Positions 25,601-34,018 of a stretch of DNA of 47,572 bases are shown in pieces; position 1 is the stretch's first letter, and each line of letters opens with the position of its first letter. The DNA lies in the NCBI GenBank assembly GCA_030684815.1, contig JAUXXQ010000068.1, positions 1-47,572 of the forward strand, in the 5' to 3' direction. This stretch comes from Methylobacter sp. GTDB taxonomy: Bacteria; Pseudomonadota; Gammaproteobacteria; Methylococcales; Methylomonadaceae. The translations under genes and the position numbers were made by a program. The notes under the pieces were generated by a model. The model made no database searches, was not told the DNA's origin, and saw nothing but the letters and a program-made list of their open reading frames with translations.

Positions 25601-26177
25601 AAATCATCTATTAATCCTGGTCATTTTCGGCATGTCGGTTATTCCGTTTTTGATCGCTTGGGGATTAAAAGAGCATCCCCAGCTGTTAAATGGGCAAACT
25701 AATCATGGCCGGTTAATAACGCCGCCATTGACAACCGAGCGCAGTGACCTAACCGGGTTCGATTCGTTTTCAGCGGAAAATATGTCAGAACTTGCCGGGC
25801 ACTGGCTGCTGGTGAATGTTATCCCAGAGTCCAATTGCAATGACGTTTGCATTGAAGCCCTGCATAAAACCAAACAATTGCGGCTGATGTTAAATAAGGA
25901 ACTGCCGCGTACCCGTCGAATAGTGTTGATATTAAAAGATATTGCGCCGGAAATTGCGGCGTCTTGGTGGGCGGATGACAAGACCTTAATAAGGGTTAAG
26001 CCGAATGACGCAGTTATTAAGAAACTTGCCGACATCAGGCAAGGCAATATTCCACACGGGATGTTGTTGTTAATGGATCCGTTAGGTAATGTAATGATGC
26101 AGTATGAGCCTGGATTCGACCCTTACGATGTGAAAAGTGACCTGATGCACCTTTTGCGAATCTCACAAATTGGATAG
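25578..26177 (+). CDS. SCO-like thioredoxin-fold membrane protein of the cox locus
   Basis: A protein of about 199 residues with one N-terminal span (residues about 9-29 from this start) and a periplasmic domain. It has a CNDVC motif (CxxxC, Cys87 and Cys91 here) after WLLVNVIPES, like the copper site of SCO1/PrrC proteins. The downstream region (RRIVLILKD, HGMLLLMDPLGNVMMQYEPG) is consistent with a thioredoxin fold. SCO proteins deliver copper to CuA in subunit II. I choose the ATG at 25578; an in-frame ATG at 25563 would lengthen the overlap with SURF1. The stop overlaps a GTG for the next gene. Genes of this type are common between SURF1 and ctaA. Confidence 0.75.
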   Translation: MMHNQKNKNHLLILVIFGMSVIPFLIAWGLKEHPQLLNGQTNHGRLITPPLTTERSDLTGFDSFSAENMSELAGHWLLVNVIPESNCNDVCIEALHKTKQLRLMLNKELPRTRRIVLILKDIAPEIAASWWADDKTLIRVKPNDAVIKKLADIRQGNIPHGMLLLMDPLGNVMMQYEPGFDPYDVKSDLMHLLRISQIG

Positions 26178-26191
26178 TGGAAAAAAATAAA

Positions 26192-28159
26192 ATGTTTAGA
26201 AAAATAACTCTCTTTGGCGTTGTTTTAGCCTTAATCGTTATCATTGCAGGTTCATACGTTCGTTTATCCGGCGCAGGGCTGGGTTGCCCCGATTGGCCGG
26301 GCTGTTACGGTCAAGCTATTCCTTCCGGCTCTGCTGACTTTGTAGAGCAGGCGGCCAGGACATTTCCCGGTCATATCCCCGACCTTGCAAAAGCCTGGAA
26401 GGAAATGGGCCACCGTTATTTGGCTGCAAGTTTAGGCCTGACTATCCTGTTATTGGCATTGTTGTCATGGCGTCAACAACAATGCCGCCTCGCAGTGGTT
26501 TCGGCGGCATTGGGTTTGCTGGTTTTGGTGGGTCTACAAGCCGCTTTGGGTATGTGGGCGGTAAAAGTGCATTTGATGCCGATTGTGGTCACCGGGCATT
26601 TGTTGCTGGGCATGATGACTTTCTGGTTGCTGTTTTGGCTGTCTTTACGGACCAATACGACAGGTTATCACTCAATTTCGCGTTGGAACGGCTTAACGGC
26701 GTTTGCCCGTTTTGCTATGGCGGTCTTGTTTGTAGAGATTGTTTTGGGCGCTTGGGTCAGTGCTAACTATGCCGCTTTAGCCTGCAGCGGTTTTCCGCAA
26801 TGCAATGGCGCGTGGTGGCCGAAAGCCGATTACCAAACTGCATTGAATTTATTGGGCGGGTTAAGCACCGGTTATACCGGCGTCATCGCATTCGATGCGC
26901 AGGTTGCCGCCAACTGGCTGCATCGGGTCGGTGCGTTGGTCGGCTTTGTGGTGCTGACTGGGTTGATGCTGGCGGCCACCTCAGGCCATCAGCCGAAAGC
27001 GGTGCGAAAAGCCGGGTTATGGTTGGGCGCGCTGTTGTTGCTGCAAATCGGCTCGGCCATTATTGGCGTCAAATTGGGTGCGCCGTTATGGGCGGCTGTC
27101 GCCCATAACGCGTTTGCCGCGCTGTTAATGTTACCGCTGGTTGCAATCAGTTTTTACAGTCGCCAGGCTTATGTTGAAACCTTACCGGTTGAGATAGAAG
27201 CCGAAGCTGTTTCGATAGCGCCTGAAGTTGTTGAACCTGAATCGGTTTATGCACGCCTTAAATCACAGTTAAAACGCACCCGTTCCGGGCTTAGCGGGGT
27301 ATTGGCGCAAATTCCTATCGGTCAAAAAGAAATCGGCGAGGATTTGCTGGAAGCGATTGAGGCTCAGTTATTAATGGCTGACATAGGCGTTGATGCGACC
27401 ACGCAAATTATCAAGCGTCTGACCGACAGTGTTGAGCGGCATCAGCTCAATGATGGCGAGGCTTTAACAGCGGCGTTAAAACAGGAACTGCTCAGTATGT
27501 TGCTGCCTTGTAACCAGAATCTGCAGATCCCCAAACAGGACAAGCCTTTTGTGATTTTGGTTGTCGGCGTTAACGGCGCCGGTAAAACCACGACTATCGG
27601 CAAGCTGGCCAAGCGTTTGCAGACCCAAGGCCATAGCGTTATGCTGGCGGCTGGCGATACCTTTAGGGCGGCTGCGGTCGAGCAATTGCAAACTTGGGGC
27701 GAGCGCAACAACATCCATGTGGTGGCGCAGCATACCGGCGCAGATTCGGCATCGGTCATTTATGACGGCGTGCAATCTGCGCAAGCGAAAGGCATTGATG
27801 TGCTGATTGCCGATACTGCCGGACGTTTGCAAACCAAGTCGAACCTGATGGATGAGTTGAAAAAAGTGAAACGGATTATGGGCAAGCTGGATGAAACAGC
27901 GCCCCATGAAGTGTTGCTGGTATTGGATGCGGGCACCGGACAAAACGCTTTGTCGCAGGCTAAACTGTTTAATGAAACAGTTGCCTTGACCGGTTTGGCT
28001 TTGACTAAGCTTGATGGGACGGCAAAAGGCGGGGTGATTTTCGCATTGGCCAAACAGTTCGGTATCCCGATACGTTTTATCGGCATAGGCGAAGGCATTG
28101 ATGATTTGCAGGATTTTGATGCGGAAGCTTTTGTTAATGCCTTATTTGTCAAAGACTAA
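26192..28159 (+). CDS. Heme A synthase (CtaA) fused to SRP receptor FtsY
   Basis: One uninterrupted frame codes for two known proteins. Counting from an alternative GTG at 26177 (660 residues), residues 6-328 are a complete eight-span CtaA/Cox15 heme A synthase with Cys37/Cys43, heme ligands His79, His141, His249 and His310, and Cys203/Cys209. An acidic linker follows (about 332-356). Residues about 357-660 are the NG domains of FtsY, with GVNGAGKTTT (464-473), DTAGR (546-550) and TKLDG (610-614). CtaA oxidises heme O to heme A; FtsY receives SRP-ribosome complexes at the membrane. CtaA is expected to end in the cytosol, where FtsY must be. The ATG at 26192 looks the better start. An internal ATG at 27128 could yield FtsY with a short hydrophobic tail. 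Confidence 0.9.
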   Translation: MFRKITLFGVVLALIVIIAGSYVRLSGAGLGCPDWPGCYGQAIPSGSADFVEQAARTFPGHIPDLAKAWKEMGHRYLAASLGLTILLLALLSWRQQQCRLAVVSAALGLLVLVGLQAALGMWAVKVHLMPIVVTGHLLLGMMTFWLLFWLSLRTNTTGYHSISRWNGLTAFARFAMAVLFVEIVLGAWVSANYAALACSGFPQCNGAWWPKADYQTALNLLGGLSTGYTGVIAFDAQVAANWLHRVGALVGFVVLTGLMLAATSGHQPKAVRKAGLWLGALLLLQIGSAIIGVKLGAPLWAAVAHNAFAALLMLPLVAISFYSRQAYVETLPVEIEAEAVSIAPEVVEPESVYARLKSQLKRTRSGLSGVLAQIPIGQKEIGEDLLEAIEAQLLMADIGVDATTQIIKRLTDSVERHQLNDGEALTAALKQELLSMLLPCNQNLQIPKQDKPFVILVVGVNGAGKTTTIGKLAKRLQTQGHSVMLAAGDTFRAAAVEQLQTWGERNNIHVVAQHTGADSASVIYDGVQSAQAKGIDVLIADTAGRLQTKSNLMDELKKVKRIMGKLDETAPHEVLLVLDAGTGQNALSQAKLFNETVALTGLALTKLDGTAKGGVIFALAKQFGIPIRFIGIGEGIDDLQDFDAEAFVNALFVKD

Positions 28160-28167
28160 AATAAGCT

Positions 28168-28824
28168 ATGTTGAAATTCGATAATGTCAGTATGCGCTAC
28201 CCTGGAGCAGGCGATGTGTTGCGTAATGTCAGCTTCCATTTGGAGCGCGGTGAAATGGCTTTTTTGACCGGGCATTCAGGCGCCGGAAAAAGCACATTAT
28301 TGAAGTTGATTGCGGTCATCGAACGTTGTAGTCGGGGTCAGGTTTTATTGGATGGGGAAAATCTTAATCAGGCTAAGGATAGGCGGATTCCTTTCATACG
28401 CCGGAAAGTGGGCTTGATTTTCCAGGATTATAAGTTATTACAAGACCGCACCGTTTTTGACAATGTGGCCTTACCCTTAGTCATAGCGGGTTATGGGACT
28501 CACGAAGTGGCCCGAAGGGTGCGGGCCGCATTGGATAAAGTCGGTTTAAAAGGCAAGGAAAGGAAATACCCGGCAGTGTTGTCCGGCGGCGAGCAACAGC
28601 GCGTCGGCATTGCGCGGGCTGTAGTCAATAAGCCGCCGTTGATAGTGGCCGATGAGCCCACCGGCAATCTCGACCCGGAACTGTCGGCTGAAATTATGTA
28701 TTTATTTGAACAGTTTCAACAGGTTGGCGTCACCGTATTGATTGCTTCACATGATATTTCATTAATTACGCAGATGAACCATCGGATTTTAAAATTGGAT
28801 CATGGGCAACTGGTTGCGGGTTAA
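28168..28824 (+). CDS. ftsE: Cell division ATP-binding protein FtsE
   Basis: A 218-residue ABC ATPase that, with FtsX, controls septal peptidoglycan hydrolases in the divisome. Walker [10 protein letters not shown] is at 35-43, the signature LSGGE at 138-142, and Walker [13 protein letters not shown] follows near 160-171. The length is standard. It begins nine bases after the ctaA-ftsY stop and its own stop abuts the ftsX ATG, the usual ftsY-ftsE-ftsX-rpoH order. Confidence 0.97.
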   Translation: MLKFDNVSMRYPGAGDVLRNVSFHLERGEMAFLTGHSGAGKSTLLKLIAVIERCSRGQVLLDGENLNQAKDRRIPFIRRKVGLIFQDYKLLQDRTVFDNVALPLVIAGYGTHEVARRVRAALDKVGLKGKERKYPAVLSGGEQQRVGIARAVVNKPPLIVADEPTGNLDPELSAEIMYLFEQFQQVGVTVLIASHDISLITQMNHRILKLDHGQLVAG

Positions 28825-29820
28825 ATGATGAAACGCGTCAATAAAAAGCGGAATAAGGAGGGGCGCTGGCAAACTAAACGGTCTGGCGGCAATTTTGTCG
28901 ATAAGCTTCATGCTTACCGCAATCTTCATGCACATGCCTTGTTTTCAAGTCTGGGGCGCTTGGTTGCATCACGCTTTTCTTCGGCAATGACCATCGTCGT
29001 GTTAGCCATCGCCATTTCACTGGCCAGCGGCTTTTATATTCTGGTGGCGAACTTTCAGCAGTTGTCCGGTAACCTGGAAGCAAGTAATCAAATCTCATTA
29101 TTCCTTAAAGATGAAGTTTCAGAGGTGAGGGCGAGCAAATTTGCCGATAGCATCAGAAAAAATCCTGATATTCAGGAAGTTAAGCTCATCACTAAGGAAC
29201 AGGCACTGGCTGAGTTTCAAGCGTACAGCGGATTTGCCGATGCGGTCAAGGCATTGAAGAAAAACCCGTTACCCGCAGTCATTCAAGTGTTGCCGAAAAA
29301 TTCATTTGAAAATGAGCAGGCGCTGGAGGTTTTGCTTGATGATTTTAAGCGCATGGCAGAAGTTGATTTTGCCCAAATGGATATGCAGTGGGTCAAACGC
29401 CTGCAGTCGATTATTGGATTGGCGCGGCGTGGCGTTACTTTGTTAAGCCTGTTGCTAGGGGCCGGTGTGTTGTTTATTACCGCGAATACCATACGCCTGG
29501 AGTTGTATAACCGCCGCGATGAAGTTGTTATTGCCAAATTGGTGGGGGCGACCAACGGCTTTATTTGCCGGCCTTTTTTATACAGTGGTTTTTGGATTGG
29601 TTTTTTTTCCGGGGTGATGGCTTGGTTTATTGTTACAACGATTATGCTGTTTTTGAAACAATCTATTGAAAATTTGTCCAGGCTTTATGATGACAGTTTT
29701 CATGTTCTGTTTTTGGGCTTTACCGAAACGGTGTCATTATTACTTATTTCCTCTGTACTGGGAGTGTTGGGGTCATGGATCGTACTTCATTTCCAGTTGC
29801 GGCAATTAAAACCCGAATAG
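28825..29820 (+). CDS. ftsX: Cell division protein FtsX
   Basis: A 331-residue membrane partner of FtsE. After a basic cytosolic N-terminus (about 1-50) come four spans: about 52-75, 205-225, 250-280 and 295-325, with a periplasmic domain between spans 1 and 2 that in relatives recruits a hydrolase activator such as EnvC. The NRRDEVVIAKLVGAT segment is the typical FtsX cytosolic loop. The start at 28825 directly follows the ftsE stop; a second ATG at 28828 is equally possible. The CIRCE-like operator of rpoH follows 9 bases after its stop. Confidence 0.95.
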   Translation: MMKRVNKKRNKEGRWQTKRSGGNFVDKLHAYRNLHAHALFSSLGRLVASRFSSAMTIVVLAIAISLASGFYILVANFQQLSGNLEASNQISLFLKDEVSEVRASKFADSIRKNPDIQEVKLITKEQALAEFQAYSGFADAVKALKKNPLPAVIQVLPKNSFENEQALEVLLDDFKRMAEVDFAQMDMQWVKRLQSIIGLARRGVTLLSLLLGAGVLFITANTIRLELYNRRDEVVIAKLVGATNGFICRPFLYSGFWIGFFSGVMAWFIVTTIMLFLKQSIENLSRLYDDSFHVLFLGFTETVSLLLISSVLGVLGSWIVLHFQLRQLKPE

Positions 29821-29829
29821 AAAAAATTA

Positions 29830-29856
29830 TTAGCACTCTTGTTTGTAGAGTGCTAG
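29830..29856. promoter_or_regulatory. CIRCE-like HrcA operator upstream of rpoH
   Basis: TTAGCACTC (29830-29838), nine bases, GAGTGCTAG (29848-29856). The CIRCE consensus is TTAGCACTC, nine bases, GAGTGCTAA, so 17 of 18 arm positions and the spacing match. It lies 34 bases before the rpoH ATG. An extended -10-like TGCTAGAAT (29851-29859) overlaps the right arm, so HrcA binding would block that promoter. No T-run follows, which argues against a terminator. Confidence 0.85.
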
Positions 29857-29890
29857 AATTCGAAAAAACTTAAACAAGGGGGAAACTTCA

Positions 29891-30748
29891 ATGAGTAATG
29901 CCTTAGCTTTACCTGTTAATTTATCAGTCGGGACATTTGATGCTTACTTAAATGTCGTCAGGCAAATGCCTAAGTTGACAGTGGAACAGGAACGCGAATT
30001 AGCCTTGAAGTTCAGAGATGACGGCGATTTGGAAGCGGCGCGCGAATTGGTGATGACTAATTTACGTTTTGTGATCCACGTTGCCAGAGGCTACAGTGGC
30101 TATGGTTTATCCATGCCGGACATTATCCAGGAAGGTAATATCGGCCTGATGAAAGCGGTTAAGCGTTTTGACCCCGATGTTGGGGTGCGCTTGGTTTCTT
30201 TCGCTGTACACTGGATTAAAGCCGAAATTCATGAGTATGTGATTAAAAATTGGGGCATTGTTAAAGTTGCCACCACTAAGGCGCAACGTAAATTGTTTTT
30301 TAACTTGCGTAAATCCAAGCAGGGGTTAGGCTGGTTATCCAATGACGAGGCCGAGGCGATTGCCAAAGACCTGGATGTTGATGTCAGCGCGGTTTATGAA
30401 ATGGAAAAACGTTTGGGCAGTAAAGATTTATCTTTTGATATGCCGGTTGATGAAATCGCCGAAGAAACCTATACCGCGCCAGCGAGTTACCTTCATCAAC
30501 ACGGTACAGACCCTGCAGTATTGCTGGAAAATTCGGATTGGGTCGGCCATGAGCAGGATTTATTGGCGGATGCCATGGCGGAGTTGGACGAACGTAGTCT
30601 GGATATTCTGTCGAGCCGTTGGTTAGCGGATGAAAAAGCGACATTACATGAGCTCGCCGAACGTTATAGCGTATCGGCAGAAAGAATCAGGCAATTGGAA
30701 CAAAATGCGATGAAGAAATTACGTGCGGCAGTTGAACTTGCCGCTTGA
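29891..30748 (+). CDS. rpoH: RNA polymerase heat-shock sigma factor (sigma-32)
   Basis: A 285-residue sigma-70 family factor that directs transcription of heat-shock genes. Region 2 (NLRFVIHVARGY, DIIQEGNIGLMKAVKRFDP, SFAVHWIKAEI) and region 4 (DERSLDILSSRW, SAERIRQLEQNAMKKL) are clear. The RpoH box QRKLFFNLRKSK, used in regulation by chaperones and FtsH, lies at about 133-144. AAGGGGGA is an excellent ribosome binding site before the ATG. It follows ftsX as in E. coli. A CIRCE-like site just upstream suggests HrcA control of this promoter. A strong terminator follows. Confidence 0.97.
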   Translation: MSNALALPVNLSVGTFDAYLNVVRQMPKLTVEQERELALKFRDDGDLEAARELVMTNLRFVIHVARGYSGYGLSMPDIIQEGNIGLMKAVKRFDPDVGVRLVSFAVHWIKAEIHEYVIKNWGIVKVATTKAQRKLFFNLRKSKQGLGWLSNDEAEAIAKDLDVDVSAVYEMEKRLGSKDLSFDMPVDEIAEETYTAPASYLHQHGTDPAVLLENSDWVGHEQDLLADAMAELDERSLDILSSRWLADEKATLHELAERYSVSAERIRQLEQNAMKKLRAAVELAA

Positions 30749-30792
30749 TGCTCAGGGCTGTCCCTTTATTTTGTAAGGGCAGGCCTCAAAAT

Positions 30793-30828
30793 AAAAGGCT
30801 TAACAGTCAGAATGTTAAGCCTTTTTTA
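30793..30828 (+). terminator. Bidirectional terminator between rpoH and the TIGR02647 gene
   Basis: AAAAGGCTTAACA (30793-30805), loop GTCAGAA, TGTTAAGCCTTTT (30813-30825), then more Ts: a 13-bp perfect stem. The A-run on the left gives a T-run on the other strand, so it can serve both convergent genes. Confidence 0.93.
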
Positions 30829-30848
30829 TTGCCTACCGCTTATATATT

Positions 30849-31085
30849 TTAAACAGCAGTGAGTACATCCAGAACGGCCTGCGCCTGTTTTGCCGTTTCA
30901 ATGCCCAGATTGGTCAGATAACCGCCGTCTTCTTGCGAGATCAGGCCTTTTTCGAACAAGCGATGGGTTGCAGCAATGGTTTCCGGTGTGGCTGTTTTAT
31001 GTACTTTGATGCCTTCTTGCGTGGTGGACAGGTTGTAGCGGGCCAGAATATTCAGTTCATCTACAATATCTTGGGTATAGGGCAT
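30849..31085 (-). CDS. TIGR02647-family small conserved protein
   Basis: A 78-residue protein matching the TIGR02647 family as I recall it from Pseudomonas and relatives. Typical segments are ELNILARYNLSTTQEGIKVH (about 10-29), TRLFEKGLI-like ATHRLFEKGLISQEDGGYLT (about 39-58) and a C-terminal helix. The fold looks like a small helical, possibly winged-helix domain, but no function is known. It is convergent with rpoH and shares the terminator at 30793-30828. The next minus-strand gene upstream, an O-methyltransferase, ends about 70 bases away. Confidence 0.75.
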   Translation of the reverse strand: MPYTQDIVDELNILARYNLSTTQEGIKVHKTATPETIAATHRLFEKGLISQEDGGYLTNLGIETAKQAQAVLDVLTAV

Positions 31086-31156
31086 AGCAAATCCTCATGG
31101 TTCATTGGTTTTTAAAGCGATAGCATAATGCCATTTACATCGGAGAAGTATTTTTT

Positions 31157-31846
31157 TTATGCGGTTTTTTTCCGTGCAACGATGACGCCGTCACGGGTGG
31201 GGTTGATGAACGCATCAAATTCAGGGTCATTAAAAATGAGTTGGTTGTGTTCAATAATGGCCTCAGTCCAGCCCGGAAAAATGTCAGTGGGGTTTTCTAT
31301 CGCTACCCGGCCTCGCCAAAGCACATTGTCGGCAATATACAACCCGCCGGGACGGATCCTGTCTTTAGCCAGACACCAAATAGCCGGATAATCGCCCTTG
31401 TCGACATCGTTATAGCAGATGTCGAATAGCCCTTCGGTCTGGGCAAACACATCTTGTGCCATGCCGGTGCGAAAATCGATCCTATCCCATAAACCGGCGG
31501 CACTGAGATAATGTTCAGCCTTTTCCTGGTTGAGGAAGTCGGCATCGGTGCAAATCACTTGCCCTTTGGCGCCTACCGCTTTGGCAAACCAATAAGCCGA
31601 ATAACCATAACCGCTGCCGAATTCAAACACCCGTTCGGCGTTAATCATTTTGGCCTGCACTTCAAGAAAAGCCCCAACCAAACGGCCAATAATCGGAAAG
31701 TTATTTTTCTGTGCCAGCGCTTCCATTTCAGTTAATGCCGGATGGTCGGTATGATGCAGTAATCCGTGCAGATAATGTTCTATCGCTGGGTTGACTGGAA
31801 CTAATACATCGGGGTTTAAAACGGTTGGGGGTTTTATATCGGCCAT
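31157..31846 (-). CDS. SAM-dependent O-methyltransferase (CCoAOMT-like family 3)
   Basis: A 229-residue methyltransferase of the O-methyltransferase family 3 type. SAM motif I is VFEFGSGYGYSAYW at about 71-84, and the metal/catalytic segment CYNDVDKGDYP resembles the YDVDKEGYP motif of caffeoyl-CoA O-methyltransferases. GGLYIADNVLWRG follows, as in the family. The substrate is unknown; small catechols are usual. I start at the ATG at 31846, since the longer frame from a TTG at 31912 adds a Pro/Ser-rich stretch with no family signal. It follows the GGDEF gene on the same strand with a 62-base gap. Confidence 0.85.
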   Translation of the reverse strand: MADIKPPTVLNPDVLVPVNPAIEHYLHGLLHHTDHPALTEMEALAQKNNFPIIGRLVGAFLEVQAKMINAERVFEFGSGYGYSAYWFAKAVGAKGQVICTDADFLNQEKAEHYLSAAGLWDRIDFRTGMAQDVFAQTEGLFDICYNDVDKGDYPAIWCLAKDRIRPGGLYIADNVLWRGRVAIENPTDIFPGWTEAIIEHNQLIFNDPEFDAFINPTRDGVIVARKKTA

Positions 31847-31908
31847 TAGCGGTTTCTCATGGGGGGTTAGGGAAGGGGGGCTTGTGCAATTGGAAATCAG
31901 CTTGGGAA

Positions 31909-32907
31909 TCAAAATAACTCAATGTCATTGGCAATATTATTTTGTGCTGGGATGATCATGTCTTCATACAAAACCACCCGGTTTCTGCCATTTTCTTTGG
32001 CATAATAAAGCGCTTTGTCAGCATGGTCTAATTGTGTCGTCGGCATGGAAACGCCATCGACCCGTGTTAAACCGATGCTGACCGTGATGCGGCCAACAGT
32101 AGGGAAATGGTAATTGGCAACCGATTCCCGGAAACGGTTAAAAATGGTCATAGCGGTATTTCGGCAGGCCAAATTTAGGATGACCACGAATTCCTCGCCG
32201 CCAAAACGGAACAGGAAATCATTGTAGCGAAAACATTTTCCCATCAGTTGGCTGAATGTCAGCAGTACTTCGTCACCGTATAAATGGCCGAAGTCATCAT
32301 TAACCTGTTTGAAATGGTCAATATCCAAGATGGCGATCCACGAGCTTTCCCCTTCGGGATTATCAATGTACCTATAATGCTCGCAGACCTGTAATAAACG
32401 GACATCTAACGACTGCCGGTTAGGCAGCTTGGTCAATACATCCCGCTCTTTGGTGTCATGTAATATCACTAAATTCCGATAGATTGCGCGCAAATTATTC
32501 AGTAAATCGAGCATTTTCTGATTGAATGCACCTTCGATATGAATGGCACGCTCCGGGCCGCTGCTCCCTCTGATGGGAAAAATGGCCCAAGTGTATGAAC
32601 CGGACTCATCTACCGCGCTAAGATGCAAATCTGACGCATGGTCGAGTCCGGCAAACAAGCTGTTATAGTTTTCATCGTCATTTCTGGCAAAATCCAACGG
32701 GAAGCGTCTGATTAATAACTCGTGAACAGTGGCCGTGTCCCCCGGCTTTTTTCTCTCGTGTTCATACATTTCATAAGCATTGGCACTGTCAATCCACGGA
32801 ATGTCAGCGAGAATATCTAAAAAATTATGCGTTAATGCCTGGTAATCCTGTTGTGCGGATAACTGAATAGTCCAGGAAAAAATGTTCTGTACTGTTGGGG
32901 GGAACAT
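31909..32907 (-). CDS. Cytosolic GGDEF diguanylate cyclase with GAF-like N-terminus
   Basis: A 332-residue soluble protein. The C-terminal GGDEF domain (about 155-315) has the active variant FGGEEF and an RxxD inhibitory site (RYND) five residues before it. The N-terminal 145 residues have no membrane span and look like a GAF-type sensor (IPWIDSANAYEMYE, then TWAIFPIRGSSGPERAIHI). Cyclic di-GMP synthesis is expected; the signal is not evident. It is read in the same direction as the O-methyltransferase. It is unrelated in layout to the membrane GGDEF protein at 15975-17033. Confidence 0.9.
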   Translation of the reverse strand: MFPPTVQNIFSWTIQLSAQQDYQALTHNFLDILADIPWIDSANAYEMYEHERKKPGDTATVHELLIRRFPLDFARNDDENYNSLFAGLDHASDLHLSAVDESGSYTWAIFPIRGSSGPERAIHIEGAFNQKMLDLLNNLRAIYRNLVILHDTKERDVLTKLPNRQSLDVRLLQVCEHYRYIDNPEGESSWIAILDIDHFKQVNDDFGHLYGDEVLLTFSQLMGKCFRYNDFLFRFGGEEFVVILNLACRNTAMTIFNRFRESVANYHFPTVGRITVSIGLTRVDGVSMPTTQLDHADKALYYAKENGRNRVVLYEDMIIPAQNNIANDIELF

Positions 32908-32983
32908 AAGTCATCAGTTAGCAAGTAGGGGAAATGGCTAATTATGCAGTTTTATAGGGGGGGCGCCAATTATGCCATGTGTA

Positions 32984-34018
32984 TTAAATGCCGGGGTTCT
33001 GGGCGTATTTTTTCTTATCCCGCCCAAACCAATAATCGGTCGCCAACTGCTGCGCCTGTTCCTGCGTATCCGCTTTGCCCAGCAACTTGAGTGCAACCGC
33101 CGCTGTGCCGATGATGGACGCTTCGGCAAATTCGTCTTCAGCCTTTCCATGCCAGATTAACGCCAATTGTTCCGGCTCAAGCAGTTCGGGTTTGACGTGG
33201 CGGTGGGTAAACAAAGCGGGCCAGTTTTCGTCGGACAGTTCGCCGTTGTGTACGCTTTGCACCAAACATTCCATATCGGGGTTGCGTTCGGTTTCGCCGC
33301 CTTCGCCTTTTAATACCGCCATGTGCGGCTGATTTAACAGCGCGGCGGCTTGTTGATGCACAGGGCGATAACCGGGATGGAAGATGCCTTGAATGCTGTA
33401 TTGCGCATGAAACGGGTTTAACAAGCGCACCAAGGTGTGAACCGGTGAGCGCAAGCCCAATATCGGGCGCAGTTCGATAATGTCATGCAGTTTGGGGCAA
33501 AAATGGGCGAGCGACAAATAACTAAAATGCTGTTGTGTAAGCTGTTGCTTGGCCTCTTCAATAGAATTTGCGCAGCTAAGCCCTAAAAACGTCAGCATGT
33601 TTTCAGTGTACAGGCGGCCTGCGGTATGGCCGCTGGCGCCGTGCATGAAAACGGTGGTGCCGTTTTCGGCCAGTAATAAAGCGGATAGCAAAAACCAGGG
33701 CAAATGCCGCCGCTTTCCGGCGTAAGACGACCAATCCAAGTCGACTTTTACGGCATTGTCGGCAATGGCAAACGACTCTTGCGCGGCCTGTGCGAATCCG
33801 GCCAATTCTTCCGGAGTTTCTTCCTTGACCCGCATCAGCATCAGGAATGCGCCCAATTGTACCGGCAACACCTGATCGCTCAAGATCATCTGCATGGCGC
33901 GATAGGCTTCATCCTGGGTTAACGGGCGTGAGCCTTTTTTGCCTTTGCCTAAGATGCGGATGATGTCTGCAAACGGATGCTCAGGGGACGGCGTTTGTTC
34001 GTGATGAGTAAAGGTCAT
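32984..34018 (-). CDS. TrpD2/YbiB-like glycosyltransferase-fold protein
   Basis: A 344-residue member of the anthranilate-phosphoribosyltransferase-like family (TrpD2, E. coli YbiB). ADIIRILGKGKKGSRPLTQDEA at the start and PVQLGAFLMLMRVKEETPEEL are typical of the TrpD N-terminal helical domain. The glycine-rich PRPP loop of true TrpD is replaced by MHGASGHTAGR. E. coli YbiB binds nucleic acids and is LexA-regulated, so a DNA-repair role has been suggested. Here it lies beside recA but is read with ctaB: its ATG overlaps the ctaB stop by four bases. Confidence 0.85.
   Translation of the reverse strand: MTFTHHEQTPSPEHPFADIIRILGKGKKGSRPLTQDEAYRAMQMILSDQVLPVQLGAFLMLMRVKEETPEELAGFAQAAQESFAIADNAVKVDLDWSSYAGKRRHLPWFLLSALLLAENGTTVFMHGASGHTAGRLYTENMLTFLGLSCANSIEEAKQQLTQQHFSYLSLAHFCPKLHDIIELRPILGLRSPVHTLVRLLNPFHAQYSIQGIFHPGYRPVHQQAAALLNQPHMAVLKGEGGETERNPDMECLVQSVHNGELSDENWPALFTHRHVKPELLEPEQLALIWHGKAEDEFAEASIIGTAAVALKLLGKADTQEQAQQLATDYWFGRDKKKYAQNPGI

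Noticed and set aside
29830-29856. Hairpin after ftsX considered as a terminator
   Set aside because: No T-run follows, and the arms and nine-base spacer match CIRCE closely.
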